This document shows positions 35,140-44,944 of a stretch of 64,000 bases of DNA, piece by piece; position 1 is the stretch's first letter, and each line of letters begins with the position of its first letter. This stretch comes from DATEDA01 sp963789885. Its GTDB lineage: Bacteria; Pseudomonadota; Gammaproteobacteria; Burkholderiales; SG8-39. Both the position numbers and the translations under genes were made by a program. The notes under the pieces were generated by a model that had not been told where the DNA came from, did no database searches, and saw only the letters and a list, made by a program, of their open reading frames with translations. The DNA lies in assembly GCA_963789885.1 (NCBI GenBank), contig CAWBNB010000027.1, forward strand, positions 1 through 64,000. The letters are read 5' to 3'.

Positions 35140-35330
35140 GGCTACTTTTGCAGGAAGGCGCGGATCGCTTCGCCGGCCTTGGCGACGTCCAGCACCCGGT
35201 CGCGGTGCCCGCCGTCCCGTCGATCTCGAACTCCTCGACGTGCGTGCCCTGGGCTTTCAGCGTCGCGACCATCTTCCGGGTGTAGTCAGCAGATCCGACT
35301 TGGCGGGAATGGCGAGTACCTTCGCCTTGA
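35140..35330 (-). pseudogene. esterase C-terminal fragment
   Basis: The minus strand reads DYTRKMVATLKAQGTHVEEF and EIDG, then after a frameshift VLDVAKAGEAIRAFLQK-stop, like the C-terminus of an alpha/beta hydrolase with the His near the DG. It is cut on the 5' side by the IS leader at about 35335. Confidence 0.6.
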
Positions 35331-35418
35331 TTCCTGCCACGTGTGCTCCGCAAATACTCGATCGGCGCTGCTCTGAGCGTTTTGAGGGATCTGGACTTCG
35401 CTATGGCATGATCGGCGG

Positions 35419-36510
35419 GTGATTGCGCTGCTCAAAATCACCCGTCAACTGCTGGCGGACGTGCTGTGGTTCGCCATCGTGGCATTGCGGCCCACGCGCG
35501 TCGTCGCCGCTGAGAACCTGTTTCTGCGCCGCCAACTCGCGATGTACGTGGAGCGCGGCGTGAAACCGCGCCGGCCGGATGCGGCGACCCGAGTGAGTCT
35601 CGCCCTGCTATCCAAGCTGTTCGACTGGCGCCCTTCGTTGATCGTAGTACGTCCCGACACACTCATTCGGTGGCATCGCGCGGGCTTTCGGCGGCTGTGG
35701 CGCTGCAAGTCGCGCCCGGGGCGCCCGCCCATTCCGCTTGAACTTCGTCGACTGATTCGGCGCATGGCGATTGAGAATCCGCTCTGGGGTGAAGAGCGCA
35801 TCGCCAATGAGCTACGCCTCAAGCTCGGCGTTCGCGTCTCGCCTCGCACAGTGAGAAAGTACATGCCGAAGCGCCCGCCCGGCCAGCCGCGTGGCGATCA
35901 GCTCTGGGCGACGTTCCTGCGAAACCACGCCAAGGCGATCATCGCCTGTGACTTCTTCGTGGCGGTGACCGCGACCTTTCGGCTGCTGTATGTCTTCGTG
36001 CTCATTCATCACGGATCTCGCCGGCTGGTTCACTTCAATGTCACGGCACACCCGACCGCGGCCTGGACGCTACAGCAACTGAGGGAGGCGATCGCTTTCG
36101 AAGACGGCTATCGCTATCACATTCACGATCGGGACCGCATCTTCGCCAGAGACCTGGATGAATCCCTCAAGGGCTTCGGATTGAGAATACTGAAATCGCC
36201 GCTGCAGAGTCCGATGGCGAATGCCGTGTGCGAACGGCTGATCGGCACAATGCGGCGCGAGTGCCTGGACTGGCTGATTCCGATCTCAGAGCCACACCTG
36301 CGGTCGATTCTGAAAATCTGGGCGAGCCATTACAACAAGTCGCGTCCTCACATGGCGCTCGGACCCGGCGTGCCCGACCCGCCGTCAAGATCTGCCGTAT
36401 TCCCGACTGAGCAATCTCGACATCGGATAGCCGAGGGCTTCGTCTTGCTCGCAAAAGCGGTGCTGGGTGGACTGCATCATGAGTATTTACTCGTGCCTGC
36501 GGTCGCGTGA
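35419..36510 (+). CDS. rve-domain transposase
   Basis: 363 residues from GTG. N-terminal LLADVLWFAIVALRPTRVV and AAENLFLRRQLAMY, HTH (TLIRWHRAGFRRLWRCKSRP), rve domain with IIACDFFVAVTATFRLLYVF (D), IHDRDRIFARDLD (D) and MANAVCERLIGTMRRECLDW (E). Intact. The leader at 35341-35418 and first codons are repeated in the fragment at 6485-6700. Confidence 0.88.
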   Translation: MIALLKITRQLLADVLWFAIVALRPTRVVAAENLFLRRQLAMYVERGVKPRRPDAATRVSLALLSKLFDWRPSLIVVRPDTLIRWHRAGFRRLWRCKSRPGRPPIPLELRRLIRRMAIENPLWGEERIANELRLKLGVRVSPRTVRKYMPKRPPGQPRGDQLWATFLRNHAKAIIACDFFVAVTATFRLLYVFVLIHHGSRRLVHFNVTAHPTAAWTLQQLREAIAFEDGYRYHIHDRDRIFARDLDESLKGFGLRILKSPLQSPMANAVCERLIGTMRRECLDWLIPISEPHLRSILKIWASHYNKSRPHMALGPGVPDPPSRSAVFPTEQSRHRIAEGFVLLAKAVLGGLHHEYLLVPAVA

Positions 36511-36529
36511 TCGGGTATTTGCGCACCAC

Positions 36530-36725
36530 AAGAGTTCGCGGCGCAGGACAAGATTCTCAGCTTCAATCGACCGTCTGGGTCTGACCGAAAGCAGCGCCAA
36601 GCCGACAAAGTCGGCCAGCAATAAGAGGACGATCCGAGCGAAGGCGATCACGCGCTCATCATGCCACCGGAGTCCGGGGCGTCGTCAACCCGAAGCTGCC
36701 GATCGCATAATTGCGGACCACAGCT
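36530..36725 (-). pseudogene. N-terminal scrap of a related IS transposase
   Basis: The minus strand reads IVLLLLADFVGLALLSVRPR and EAENLVLRRELLW with the same type of leader, then breaks. It sits tail to tail with the intact IS. Confidence 0.65.
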
Positions 36726-36739
36726 CGCTGCATAGATCC

Positions 36740-36793
36740 CGGCTCTCATTACCGGTCGAGATCGTCGCTTTGCGACATCAGCTGGTGGTCTAA
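36740..36793 (+). pseudogene. short IS transposase scrap
   Basis: About 16 codons ending LPVEIVALRHQLVV-stop, the commonest N-terminal phrase of rve-type transposases. From here to 36985 there is no gene apart from the upstream region of mltA. Confidence 0.45.
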
Positions 36794-36985
36794 TCAGCGA
36801 TCCGTGCGATGGCCGCATCTTCGTCCTGCCGACCGTGTCCGAGTAGACGAGGGCAGGCTACCGTCCGTACGCCAAACGAATGAGGCTCGCGAGTGCTGAA
36901 AGACCTCATAATCCGGACTCGTTGTGGTCCGGTGCGTGGGGAATCGCAGAACGTCCACGGGCGCACGTGGTCGGGAGGACAGCGA

Positions 36986-38734
36986 GTGGCTCGTGTGTGG
37001 AATGCTCTCTGGATATTGCTTGTCCTGCTCACGCAAGCGGCGGCCGCGCAGGCGCCCGAGAACGGACGCAACGGGCTCGACCCGCGGCGCGGCGCAGATC
37101 CCGATCGCCCCTTGAGCCCTAGCGAATACTGGCATACAGGCGACGAGCGCAACCCCAGCGAACCGTTCATGCCGCGGATGATCACGGGGTCAGACCCCGG
37201 CCTAAGTCCCAGCGAGCTTTGGCATGCGGACGACAGCGCGCGCGGCCCCATCGAACCGCTCACCGCGCAGGAGGCTCCGGCGCCGGAACTGTTCGTGCCG
37301 CAGATGGGCACGGCACCGGAACTCCACCCCGGGGCCACCACCCCGCGAACGACCGGGCCGCGCGAACAGTTTGCGACAAAGCATGCCCGGTATGTGCCGG
37401 TGTCGTGGGAAGAACTCCCCGGATGGCGCGAGGCCGCGACGCTGGGAGCGTGGAGCGCATTCGCCCAGGGTTGCGCGATTCTCAGTCGTCGTGAGGCATG
37501 GCGAGAAACCTGCGAACGCGCGTCCGTCTTGCGACCCGCTACCGCCGCCGTGGCCCGCGAATTCTTCGAGCGTGAGTTTGAAGCGTTTCAGATACGGACT
37601 GTCGACCTCGCGGACACGGGGACCCTGACCGGATACTACGAGCCCTCGCTCGACGGGAGTCGGGTTCGCACCGTGCGCTTCCGGCACCCCGTCTACGCCG
37701 CACCCGAGGACCTCCTTTTCCTCGACGCACGGCTAGTGGCCAGCCGCCGCCCCCCCGCCTACGTCCGGCTCGACGGACGCGATGTCGTACCCTTGGACGA
37801 AAACGCCTCCCCCACGTCGCGCAACGGCGACCCGAAGGTGTACCGGCTGGCGGTCGCCGCGATCCCCGCGAGCCTGCGCGACGGGAAGATCCGCGTCCGA
37901 CGCAGCGGCGATCGCATCGTTCCGTACTTCACTCGCCAGGAAATCGAGCGGAATGGACTCGCCGCGGCTCGGCCGATCGCCTGGGTGGACGATGCGGACC
38001 TGCTGTACGCCCTGCACGTCGAGGGCTCGGGGCGGATCAGGTTGGCCAACGGCGAGATCCTGCGCGTTGCCTTTGCCGAACAGAATGGCCATCGCTTCCG
38101 GCCCACCGTGTTCGTCGAACCGGCGCAAGCCGCGCGAGCCCATGACGCGAGCGGAAAGTCGCGATCGGCGTCGACGCCGTCAGGTAGTCCCGGTCTCCAG
38201 CGCGTCGTCGACTTCGTCCTTTCTCCAGCGGCCGCGTCGGAGAGTGCGACGACGGTGAGGACGCCCGACCAATCCTATCCGCGGCCCCCTTCCGAAGGAC
38301 CACGCGTGGTGGTCTCGAGCGCGACCGATCCAAGCTACGTCTTCTTCCGGCAGATCCCGAACACCGATTCGGGGCCGCCGGGGGCAATGGGCGTGCCGCT
38401 CACCGCGGGGTCGTCGCTCGCCGTGGATCCGCGGGTCACGCCGCTCGGTGCGCCGGTGTTTGTTGCCGCGCGGCAGTCGGGCTCGAGGGACACGGTGAAC
38501 CGCCTCATGGTCGCTCAAGATACCGGCGGCGCCATCCGCGGGGCGCTGCGTGCGGATTACTTCTTGGGGTCCGGGCCGGCGGCGGGAGCGACGGCCATGC
38601 GAATGAAGGACGAGCTGCGAATGTGGGTCCTGCTGCCGAAGCAGTTCGCGATCGCATCGGGACACGCGGCGAGTGCGCGCGGCTCCGGCGGAGCAAATTG
38701 CTTGCTTTGGGATCCGGAGTTCTGTAACGACTAG
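36986..38734 (+). CDS. mltA: membrane-bound lytic murein transglycosylase A
   Basis: 582 residues from GTG 36986, behind GGGAGG, giving a signal peptide (RVWNALWILLVLLTQAAAAQA). After a Pro-rich low-complexity stretch (residues 30-130) comes the MltA domain (VSWEELPGWREAA, TLTGYYEPSLDGS, VDDADLLYALHVEGSGRIRL) and the C-terminal 3D domain (LAVDPRVTPLGAPVFV, LMVAQDTGGAIRGALRADYF) with the catalytic aspartate in AQDTGGAI. It cleaves glycan strands to 1,6-anhydro products. Insertion between MltA and 3D parts (FVEPAQAARAHDASG...) makes it longer than E. coli MltA (365). It may help the adjacent T6SS assemble through peptidoglycan, but housekeeping use is equally likely. Confidence 0.88.
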   Translation: MARVWNALWILLVLLTQAAAAQAPENGRNGLDPRRGADPDRPLSPSEYWHTGDERNPSEPFMPRMITGSDPGLSPSELWHADDSARGPIEPLTAQEAPAPELFVPQMGTAPELHPGATTPRTTGPREQFATKHARYVPVSWEELPGWREAATLGAWSAFAQGCAILSRREAWRETCERASVLRPATAAVAREFFEREFEAFQIRTVDLADTGTLTGYYEPSLDGSRVRTVRFRHPVYAAPEDLLFLDARLVASRRPPAYVRLDGRDVVPLDENASPTSRNGDPKVYRLAVAAIPASLRDGKIRVRRSGDRIVPYFTRQEIERNGLAAARPIAWVDDADLLYALHVEGSGRIRLANGEILRVAFAEQNGHRFRPTVFVEPAQAARAHDASGKSRSASTPSGSPGLQRVVDFVLSPAAASESATTVRTPDQSYPRPPSEGPRVVVSSATDPSYVFFRQIPNTDSGPPGAMGVPLTAGSSLAVDPRVTPLGAPVFVAARQSGSRDTVNRLMVAQDTGGAIRGALRADYFLGSGPAAGATAMRMKDELRMWVLLPKQFAIASGHAASARGSGGANCLLWDPEFCND

Positions 38735-38740
38735 TAACAA

Positions 38741-39259
38741 ATGCCCGACCTGCTGGTTCGGCTCTATGACTTGCCCGAAGTGCAACCTCACATCGAGAAG
38801 TTGCGTGAACAGGGCGTGTTGATTCGCACCGCAAGGCCGTTCGAGAAACAGCAGGTCATCGGCTGGGTCTCCGATCACTTCGGAAGTCGGTGGGCGGACG
38901 AGTGCGATGCGGCCTTCGGCAATCGTCCCATCTCCTGTTTCATTGCCACGGAGAACGGCGAGATCACGGGGTTTGCCTGTTACGACAGCACTTGCAGGGA
39001 CTTCTTTGGCCCCACCGGCGTCGCCCCGCACATGCGCGGCCGCGGGATAGGCAGAGCCTTGCTGCTCAGCTGTCTGCACGCGATGGCCGCGATCGGTTAC
39101 GCGTATGCCGTCATCGGCGGCGTTGGTTCGGCCGAGTTCTACCGGCGCGTGGTCGCGGCGATCGAAATCGAAGGCTCTTCCCCCGGGATCTATCGTGACC
39201 GACTCAGAAGTAACGGCGCACCCGACGCCGAGTCGGGCGGAAGCTCAGGTTCGGGCTAG
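38741..39259 (+). CDS. GNAT-family N-acetyltransferase
   Basis: 172 residues, 7 bp after the mltA stop. GNAT core: ISCFIATENGEITGFACYD, TGVAPHMRGRGIGRALLLS (acetyl-CoA loop RGRGIG) and AVIGGVGSAEFYRR. Substrate unknown. Confidence 0.88.
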   Translation: MPDLLVRLYDLPEVQPHIEKLREQGVLIRTARPFEKQQVIGWVSDHFGSRWADECDAAFGNRPISCFIATENGEITGFACYDSTCRDFFGPTGVAPHMRGRGIGRALLLSCLHAMAAIGYAYAVIGGVGSAEFYRRVVAAIEIEGSSPGIYRDRLRSNGAPDAESGGSSGSG

Positions 39260-39293
39260 CCTTGTGCCGAGTTGCTAGCCGACTTGCGTTCGG

Positions 39294-40022
39294 CTAGCGA
39301 GGGGCGGCGCCCCCCAGGAGCTCGACAAAGCGTTCGGGAGGAGGGAGCCCGGCAAAGCAGAGGAGCCGCGTGGTGCCCGTACCGCGAGACCACCACAGCG
39401 ACCTGCCGCGCCCAGCCGTAGTGAAAACTGCCTCCGCTCCCGCCAGGAGCAGATCGTCCAGCCGACTGACGTCCGTGACTTCGGTCGTGAAGGACGCCGT
39501 CGGCGTGGCGCGCCACCAATCGGCGAGCGCGGCCGCGGGGCCGACATCGCCCGGGGTCCACGGGAAGCCGACCTCCGCGAGTCCGGTGTCGAGCTCCTCG
39601 GGCGACGCGTCCTGCTCGAGCGTGCGCAGCGCGACCTCCTCGAGCGCCGCGAACCAATCGTGCGCGCATACCGCTGCCGCGAGCGCCCCGGGCCGATCCT
39701 CGAGCGCGAGCGCAATCGTGAGGGGGAAATAGCGACCCACGCGATCCACGCTCGGCATGACGATCCCTGCCCAGAGCGATGCACCGCACAGGCTGGGAAG
39801 CAGCGCGAAGCGCAGGATCGGGCTGTCCCGGTAGAAATCCAGCCATCCCTCGCCGAGCGCGGTGGCGCTGGCAGCGAGCGAGCGCTGCAGCCATTCGTCC
39901 CAGACCGCAACGAACCCGCTCGCCATCCGGCGCATCGCGAAGTCGCCGAGCGCCGGAATCTTGCCGAACCACCCCGGTACCCGGCCGAGATCGGTCTCGC
40001 CGGTTATAGCCGCGCTGGACAC
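39294..40022 (-). CDS. tagF: type VI secretion regulator/accessory TagF
   Basis: 242 residues from GTG 40022, overlapping the tssM stop by 19 bp, so translation is coupled. The TagF fold is recognised by GWFGKIPALGDFAMRRM near the N-terminus, FALLPSLCGASLWAGIVMPS, VDRVGRYFPLTIALAL and SLWWSRGTG. TagF is a post-translational repressor of T6SS firing in some species. Last gene of the minus arm. Confidence 0.9.
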   Translation of the reverse strand: MSSAAITGETDLGRVPGWFGKIPALGDFAMRRMASGFVAVWDEWLQRSLAASATALGEGWLDFYRDSPILRFALLPSLCGASLWAGIVMPSVDRVGRYFPLTIALALEDRPGALAAAVCAHDWFAALEEVALRTLEQDASPEELDTGLAEVGFPWTPGDVGPAAALADWWRATPTASFTTEVTDVSRLDDLLLAGAEAVFTTAGRGRSLWWSRGTGTTRLLCFAGLPPPERFVELLGGAAPR

Positions 40023-43000
40023 TGGAACTGTCTGAGCTCGGGCAGGGTGAAGGGGTTCTGCACGCTCGATGTGACCAGCTCGAACTGCGCCCGGCGGTCG
40101 CCGACGGAGAAGGTCACGAGGTACTTCTCGGGCTGGCTGGTGGGGTCGAACTTCTGGTCGTCGAGCATGCGGAACAGCGCCCAGGGGCCTTCAAAGACGC
40201 GACCCGAGACGCCGCTCGCCGACGGGGGCTGGATCGCGAGGCGGACCTGATACTTGCCGCTCGGCCCCGGCCACTGCACGGTGACCGGGACTTGCGGCCC
40301 GTGGCTGTAGCGAACCATTTGACCGTCCACGTCGAGCAGGAACTGCGTGATGGTGGCGTCCATTTCCACCGGCTTGAACTCGAGCCGGAGCCCCGCGGCA
40401 CGCGCGCCGCCCCGGAAAAACACATCGCGGATCGTCTGCGCCTGCTGAAACGGTTGCAGCGACGCGGGGTTGCCGCCGCGGGTCGCGTCGCCCAGCCGCC
40501 GGTACGACCAGGGCTTCGTGGACGTGTCGACCACCTGCGCGAGGTTCTTCTGGAAGAAATCGTCGATCAGGCCGCCCGGCGCGAAGAGGCGCGAGAAGTC
40601 TTCCTGGGTGACGTCCACGCTCGAGGACTTCACGAACGGGTAACGCGCGCCGGTGGCTTTCTGGCAAAACTCGAACACTTCGGCGGTCAGCGTTTCCGAC
40701 TTTTGCTGCTGCGAGGTGCCGAGAACGAGGCTGGTCGCCGTAGTGGAGAGCGTGGTGAGCATCGAGCTGACCGGCTCGGGCGTGCGGCCCGCCTCGCCCT
40801 TGATCTTGTTCGCGACCTCGGCTTGCGGCGGCTGGGCCTTGCTGCTCAGGGCCGCCTGCGCGGCGACGAGCCAGACGTACAGCTCGTTCATGAGCGGGAT
40901 CGACTGGTCGATCGGGGCCGGCTGGCCCGCTGCCGGGCTCGTTACGAAGCGCCGCAAGCTGTCGAACCGCCGGTCGACGATCGACTCCTCGAGCGAGTCG
41001 CCGCTCCCCGGGGGAACCGCAACGCCTGCACGACCCAGGAGCTTCTCGAGCTCGCGCTTCTTATCTTGCAGCAAGTCCGCGCCTTTGTCGATCACCGTCT
41101 TGTCGGGTTCGGCTCGTTGCGCGAGCGTGACCTCGCGCACCACCCCGCGGAAGAGCGGCAGGATCGGCGAATCGGCCGGCGACGATAGCGTCCGCGCCAT
41201 GTCGATCGACTGCTGGACGCTCGTCGGCCGAATGATCCGGATGTCGTTCACAAATGCCTGCCACACCCGCGCGTAGTCTTCGAGGTAGAGACGGCGCGTG
41301 TCCGCGATCACCCGGTTCGCGTCCGCGAGCGCGGCACGCGTCCCCTTTTCGTCCGCCAGCACCCAGGTCGCCTCCTGGGCAAGCTGAGCTGGCACAGCCA
41401 GCGACGCCGGTCGGAATGCCTTGTAGTACCCGTCGTAGCTGAAGAGGCCGGGCACGCCTCGGGTGAGCGGCTCGCCGCTCGCCCGGACGAAGACGACCGG
41501 CGCGTTGGGGCCGCCCTTCGCGGCGATCGTGAACTCCGGATAAACGGCCCCGACGCCGAGGCGCTTCAAGCGGTTGTAGGCGCGCACGGCGATCGGCGTC
41601 TGCGCGATCGCCTGGCGCGCCGCCGCCAGGACCCGCTGATCGGGCGGGTACGCTGAGACCACATCGCTCTGCGCGAGCAGCTGCTCCAAGTGGAACTCGA
41701 GCTGCTTGCGCTGCTCGAGGGTAACCTCGCGCGGAAGACTCGCTTCCCAGTCCGCGGTGATGAACAGCTTCACCGCGGCCGCGTCGAAACGGTCGCGCTC
41801 GTGCAGCATGATGTAGGTCTTGAGGGCCTCGTAGAGCAGCTCCTGGTTGCCGCCGCCCGCCGAACCAAGCTGCTGCTCGAGGCGGGCAGTGAGGCGTGGC
41901 AGGAACGCCTCACGAAGGAGGCGCTCGTGCACGGTGCGCGCGGCCTCTCCGAGCTTATCGCCCTGGAAAAGTCCGAAGCTCATCGTGAGCGGCACGCGGT
42001 CGCCGGCGATGGTCGAGGCGATGGCGAGGTCGCGCACGGACTGGAGCACGGGGAGGAGGCTCACGACGTCGGTGCTGCCCAGCCCTTGCAGTCCCTCGAC
42101 CTGCTTCGCGATCGCATCGACGCGCTCTTTCACGTCGGCAACGTATGCCTTGTTGCGCGCGTAGCTCACGCTCCAGGCGAGAATCGCGCCGGCGGTGATC
42201 ACCACCGCCAAGCCGATCGCACCCCACGCGAGAAGCGACCGGTGGCGTTCCCAACGGAGGTTGGTCCCCGCGAGCCCGGCTTCGCTGAAGGCGACATCCT
42301 TGAGGAGCTTGGTAAGGAAAAAGCTCTTGCCGCTCACGCGGGAGGGCGCGAGCGCCTTGTGGGCCAGGCCGAGCGCGCGACCGAGCGCGCCATAGGCGCG
42401 ATCGATCGGCGTGCCCTCCTGCGTGCCGCTCGTGAAATAGACGCCGCGGACGAGCGGCCGCTCCTCGAAACGCGAAGCCTGGATCACCGCCCCGAGGAAT
42501 TCTGCGAGCACATCCTTGAGCGCCGCCCATTGCTGCGGGAAGCCATAGATCGCGGCGCGCTTCTGCAAATCGCGCTCCTGCTGAATTCGGTCGACCAGCC
42601 GCTCGTTCAGGCGCTTCTCCAGGAGATCGAGTTCCGCACCGAGGCCGGCGAGGGGCACGTGGGCCGCATCCTTCTCGGAGTACGGAAAGGTCACGCCCCA
42701 GACCTGCGCGCGCTCCTCCTTGCCGTACTCGCCGAAGAACTCCATGAAGCCGGCGAGCAGGTCCGCCTTCGTGACCAGGATGTAGATCGGGAACCGGATG
42801 CCGATGTGCTCGTGCAGCTCGTGGATGCGCGCGCGGAGCTTAGTCGCGTGCTCCTCGCGTTCCGCGGGCGACCCCTGCAGCAGGTCGACGACGCTGACGG
42901 CGAGCAAAACACCGTTGATCGGCCGCCGCGGGCGATGCTTCTTGAGGAGCGCGAGGAATCCGGTCCAGCCCATGGCATCGGCGTGGCGATCGCTGTCCTG

Positions 43001-43603
43001 GGTGGTGAACCGGCCGGCCGTATCGAGCAGCACTGCTTCGTCGGTGAACCACCAGTCGCAGTTGCGCGTGCCGCCGACGCCGCGGACCGACTCCTTACCG
43101 AAGCGGTCGGCGAGCGGGAAGTTGAGCCCCGCGTTCAGGAGCGCGGTAGTCTTCCCGGACCCCGGCGCGCCGATGATCACGTACCACGGCAGCTCGTACA
43201 CGTACTGCCGGCCGGCCAGAGCGCCCAGCGCGGAAAGGCGAGACCGACCGATCTTCGCTTGCTTCAGGACGCCAATCGCGTCCGCGAAGCGCTTATTGAG
43301 CTCCGCCACCTGCTCCGCGCCCGGACTCGGTGCGGCGGCCTCCTTGGCCGGCGCGGGCCGCACCAGGCCCTCCATCAGCTGCTTGTTCGACAGCGCCGCG
43401 CGCACCCCCTTCGCCACGAGCTTCCCGACGTAGATCAGGACGACGATGGCGATCAGGAGGTACCGGGCCCAGGCCGGCTCGAGCGGCTGCCAGCCCGCGA
43501 TCGCAATGAGCGGACCGACATACCAGATCAGGAGCGCGACCGCGATGAGGCCGACGATCGCGAGCACCCAACGGTTGAAGACGAGGCGGAGGAGCTTGCG
43601 CAT
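40004..43603 (-). CDS. tssM: T6SS inner-membrane complex protein TssM (IcmF)
   Basis: 1199 residues. Two N-terminal membrane segments (VLAIVGLIAVALLIWYVGPL, YLLIAIVVLIYVGKLVA) and a third near residue 460 (AWGAIGLAVVITAGAILAW). A cytoplasmic GTPase-like domain has Walker A GAPGSGKTTALLNAG and DTAGRFTTQ. A long periplasmic part ends in the IcmF C-terminal domain (MVRYSHGPQVPVTVQWPG). It forms the membrane channel with TssL and TssJ. No lesion. Confidence 0.96.
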   Translation of the reverse strand: MRKLLRLVFNRWVLAIVGLIAVALLIWYVGPLIAIAGWQPLEPAWARYLLIAIVVLIYVGKLVAKGVRAALSNKQLMEGLVRPAPAKEAAAPSPGAEQVAELNKRFADAIGVLKQAKIGRSRLSALGALAGRQYVYELPWYVIIGAPGSGKTTALLNAGLNFPLADRFGKESVRGVGGTRNCDWWFTDEAVLLDTAGRFTTQDSDRHADAMGWTGFLALLKKHRPRRPINGVLLAVSVVDLLQGSPAEREEHATKLRARIHELHEHIGIRFPIYILVTKADLLAGFMEFFGEYGKEERAQVWGVTFPYSEKDAAHVPLAGLGAELDLLEKRLNERLVDRIQQERDLQKRAAIYGFPQQWAALKDVLAEFLGAVIQASRFEERPLVRGVYFTSGTQEGTPIDRAYGALGRALGLAHKALAPSRVSGKSFFLTKLLKDVAFSEAGLAGTNLRWERHRSLLAWGAIGLAVVITAGAILAWSVSYARNKAYVADVKERVDAIAKQVEGLQGLGSTDVVSLLPVLQSVRDLAIASTIAGDRVPLTMSFGLFQGDKLGEAARTVHERLLREAFLPRLTARLEQQLGSAGGGNQELLYEALKTYIMLHERDRFDAAAVKLFITADWEASLPREVTLEQRKQLEFHLEQLLAQSDVVSAYPPDQRVLAAARQAIAQTPIAVRAYNRLKRLGVGAVYPEFTIAAKGGPNAPVVFVRASGEPLTRGVPGLFSYDGYYKAFRPASLAVPAQLAQEATWVLADEKGTRAALADANRVIADTRRLYLEDYARVWQAFVNDIRIIRPTSVQQSIDMARTLSSPADSPILPLFRGVVREVTLAQRAEPDKTVIDKGADLLQDKKRELEKLLGRAGVAVPPGSGDSLEESIVDRRFDSLRRFVTSPAAGQPAPIDQSIPLMNELYVWLVAAQAALSSKAQPPQAEVANKIKGEAGRTPEPVSSMLTTLSTTATSLVLGTSQQQKSETLTAEVFEFCQKATGARYPFVKSSSVDVTQEDFSRLFAPGGLIDDFFQKNLAQVVDTSTKPWSYRRLGDATRGGNPASLQPFQQAQTIRDVFFRGGARAAGLRLEFKPVEMDATITQFLLDVDGQMVRYSHGPQVPVTVQWPGPSGKYQVRLAIQPPSASGVSGRVFEGPWALFRMLDDQKFDPTSQPEKYLVTFSVGDRRAQFELVTSSVQNPFTLPELRQFQCPARL

Positions 43604-43612
43604 GGCCGCGGC

Positions 43613-44923
43613 TCAGCTCCGCACTCGCTCGACCGAGAGCGTGATGTCGACCCGCCGGTTGCGCGCGCGGTCCGCGGGCGTCTGATTCGGGGCAATCGGC
43701 TCCGCGTCGCCGTGGCCTTCTGCCCGCAAACGCTGTGCGGGAACGCCGTAAGCGGTGAGCAGCAGCAGGACCGAGCGAGCGCGCTCCTGCGACAGGTGCC
43801 AGTTCGACGGGAACCGTGCCGACATGATCGGCACGTTGTCGGTATGGCCGGTGACGAGGATCTGGCCGGGTACCGCGGCGAGCGCCTTCGCGATGCGCGT
43901 GAGGGTCGGCGTGTAGGCCGGCGCGATGCTCGCGCTCCCGGGGGCGAAAAGGCTGTCGCCGCGGATCGTGACGATGCTCTGCGCGTCCTCGTCGCGCACC
44001 GCGACGAGCCCTTCGCGGATTTCGTCCGCGAGGAATTGCGCGAGGCGCGGCTTCGGTGCGGGCGCGGGCACGGCGGCGATGCGCGGCGGCGGCGCTTTCG
44101 GGCGGAGCGCGTAGATCTGCGCAAAGACCGGGTCGGAGACCTGGTTGAGCGAGTAGCTCATCCAGAGGTACGTTCCGAGCAGCACGAGTCCGCATGCGGC
44201 GAACACCACCCACAACGGCAGCACCGCAAGCACCGGGTTCCTTCGGACCGCGCTCGCCTGCCAGTGGGGCGAAAGGTCGCGCTCGTACTCGCCTTTCTGC
44301 CGCTTGAGGAGCTGCGCGAGCCGCTCCCGCACCGCCTCGAGTTGCGCGCGGCCGTTCTCCGCGACGCGATAGCGCCCCTCGAACCCGAGCGCGAGGCACG
44401 CGTACTGCAGCTCGAGGAGGTCGATGTTGTCGGCCGGGTTCTCCGCCAGCTTCGCAAGGAGCTGGAAGAACTTTTCGCCCCCCCACGACTCGTTGTGGAA
44501 CGTCACGAGCAGGCTGTTCTGCGCCCACGTTCCCGCGCCGCCCCATGGGGTCATGGCGACGACCTCGTCGAGCAGCGTACAGAGCGCATAGCGCGCCGCG
44601 ATCACCTTTTCCGAGGGGACTCCCGCGCGCCGCGCGCGCGTCTCGAAGTCGCGGATCCTGCGCACGAGCTGCTCGCGCAGCGCCCTCGGATCGGGATGCT
44701 GCACCGTGCTCCTGAGCTGGGGGACGAGGTTGAGCAGCGGATTCGCCGCGGCGACGAGCGGGTTCATGCCGGAGACGGCCGCGACCGGTTCCTGCGCGCC
44801 TGCCGGCATATCCGCGGCCGCGGCGGGCCGCGCTGGCGGCGCCGCGGCGCGTCCGCCCGGCGTCGGCTTGATGATCGTGCGATCCGGATCGGAGGACTCG
44901 AAGGGGTCGTCGTACGTGGCCAT
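43613..44923 (-). CDS. tssL: T6SS TssL (DotU) with OmpA-like C-terminus
   Basis: 436 residues. DotU domain (LREQLVRRIRDFETRARRAG, ARYALCTLLDEVVAMTPWGG, NSLLVTFHNESWGGEKFFQL), a membrane anchor (LAVLPLWVVFAACGLVLLGT) and an OmpA-type peptidoglycan-binding domain (ILVTGHTDNVP, LSQERARSVLLLL, NRRVDITL). The extended form anchors the complex in the cell wall. It lies 9 bp before tssM. Confidence 0.95.
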   Translation of the reverse strand: MATYDDPFESSDPDRTIIKPTPGGRAAAPPARPAAAADMPAGAQEPVAAVSGMNPLVAAANPLLNLVPQLRSTVQHPDPRALREQLVRRIRDFETRARRAGVPSEKVIAARYALCTLLDEVVAMTPWGGAGTWAQNSLLVTFHNESWGGEKFFQLLAKLAENPADNIDLLELQYACLALGFEGRYRVAENGRAQLEAVRERLAQLLKRQKGEYERDLSPHWQASAVRRNPVLAVLPLWVVFAACGLVLLGTYLWMSYSLNQVSDPVFAQIYALRPKAPPPRIAAVPAPAPKPRLAQFLADEIREGLVAVRDEDAQSIVTIRGDSLFAPGSASIAPAYTPTLTRIAKALAAVPGQILVTGHTDNVPIMSARFPSNWHLSQERARSVLLLLTAYGVPAQRLRAEGHGDAEPIAPNQTPADRARNRRVDITLSVERVRS

Positions 44924-44944
44924 GGCGGGAACTCTCGTTCGATC